Source: Desulfobacteraceae bacterium
Lineage (GTDB): Bacteria; Desulfobacterota; Desulfobacteria; Desulfobacterales; JACKCP01
DNA: 64,000 nucleotides
NCBI GenBank assembly: GCA_020633955.1
Contig: JACKCP010000002.1
Location: 248,001-312,000 of the forward strand
Direction: 5' to 3'
This document shows positions 63,472-64,000 of this stretch, one piece after another. Position numbers and translations under genes: made by a program. Position 1 is the stretch's first letter. Each line of letters opens with the position of its first letter. Below the pieces are notes generated by a model. The model was not told where the DNA came from. It saw only the letters and a list, made by a program, of their open reading frames with translations, and did not search any database.

Positions 63472-64000
63472 ATGTCTGACATTAGAAAATACGGTAAAAC
63501 AATTTTAAAAAAAATTAATTTTTCCAACGTTACCCAGAAAATAACAAGTGCAGGCTATGCAAGCCTTTCAAAGGAGAATCTTTTAACTGACGAGGAAGTT
63601 CATGACTACACCCATGAATTTGTTGAGCTCTTCAGCTCCCTTCTTGAGGACTCTCGTGCCTTGTCAGGCGAGACTTTTAATGCACTGAAGCATCTTATGG
63701 CAACAGTCAATGCCAAAATACAAATGAGAGGCGGCAGCACAGAGTCTTTTCTTCAGCTTATGCATTTTATCCAGTACACTTTTATGGATGAAATAGTTGA
63801 TGATGAAAACGAAAAAAATGACCGGGAACTTTTGTTTCTGCTTAAATTTTTCAATAATCTTGTAATGGAAGCATTCAGGCTTTATCAGAAAGAAAGAGAA
63901 GATGCACTGAAGGCTCAAAAAGAAGAATTTCTTGCAGTTTCTACCCCAATCACTGAAATCTGGGATGGAGTCCTGTCTCTTCCTGTAATAGGCACCCTTG
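63472..64000 (+). CDS. RsbR-like stressosome co-antagonist, 3' end outside window
   Basis: Open from the ATG at 63472 (AAGGAGTAAAA upstream) to the window edge, 176 codons. The N-terminal part is helical and of non-haem-globin RsbRD-N type (FVELFSSLLEDS near 45). Near 155 the sequence reads TPITEIWDGVLSLPVIGTL, the linker and first strand of an RsbR-type STAS domain. The STAS phosphorylation sites lie beyond the window. It would be a substrate of the RsbT-RsbX fusion just upstream. Confidence 0.85.
   Translation, partial: MSDIRKYGKTILKKINFSNVTQKITSAGYASLSKENLLTDEEVHDYTHEFVELFSSLLEDSRALSGETFNALKHLMATVNAKIQMRGGSTESFLQLMHFIQYTFMDEIVDDENEKNDRELLFLLKFFNNLVMEAFRLYQKEREDALKAQKEEFLAVSTPITEIWDGVLSLPVIGTL

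Overview
The window is AT-rich (about one-third G+C by eye). It carries a set of genes typical of an anaerobic, sulfate-reducing deltaproteobacterium of the Desulfobacterales type: DsrC, a siroheme-decarboxylase-like regulator-fold protein, two large HdrA/MvhD electron-transfer clusters with NAD(P)H-dehydrogenase (Flx-like) modules, an LpxI-type lipid A pathway, and a Crp/Fnr regulator paired with a ferredoxin. I cannot name the species. I found no rRNA or tRNA genes, no CRISPR array and no insertion-sequence transposase.

Layout. 1-9000: partial lipoprotein, M48 protease, parA-parB, an IspH fused to a UbiA-like membrane domain, Smr protein, thioesterase, a membrane protein with a degenerate GGDEF domain, small proteins. 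9000-15000: ArsR regulator plus metal permease, Old Yellow Enzyme, cupin, chemoreceptor. 15200-32200 (all minus strand): the redox island. Cluster 1 (23005 to 15268) is hdrD-like, hdrA, mvhD and three Fe-S/flavin subunits. It is followed by a nitrilase-family protein, AhbA/B-like protein, YjbQ and dsrC. Cluster 2 (32186 to 25731) is hdrA, mvhD and the same three subunits. 32400-37800: miaA, a DUF4124 protein, an LpoA-like lipoprotein, a macrodomain protein, an outer-membrane protein. 37900-50900: an envelope operon (msbA, lpxB, lpxI, lpxA, fabZ, lpxD, skp, bamA, lolD, lolC/E, lysS). 51000-60000: PilS-like kinase, pilC, a DHH-CBS-CCA fusion, trpS, PilZ protein, phosphoesterase, ferredoxin. 60200-64000: Crp/Fnr regulator, small membrane protein, then GGDEF, RsbT-RsbX fusion and RsbR, which look like a stressosome locus that runs off the end.

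The main discovery is in the redox island. In cluster 2 both hdrA and mvhD are interrupted by a single in-frame TGA, exactly where cluster 1 has a cysteine. Each TGA is followed 15-16 nt later by a short hairpin of the kind used as a bacterial SECIS element. They are therefore selenoproteins, not broken genes. The three downstream genes of the two clusters appear identical in DNA over about 2.93 kb. Identity stops within 3 nt of the coding boundaries, while hdrA and mvhD on one side are strongly diverged. The genome thus seems to keep a cysteine form and a selenocysteine form of one flavin-based electron-transfer complex on a common NAD(P)H-oxidising module, with dsrC lying between them. I infer, but cannot show, a selenium-dependent isoenzyme switch or division of labour.

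Other points are a roughly 150-bp interspersed repeat in at least four intergenic spacers, a perfect FNR-type palindrome between a ferredoxin and a Crp/Fnr gene, a leader motif shared by dsrC and the selenoprotein hdrA, and several unusual fusions.
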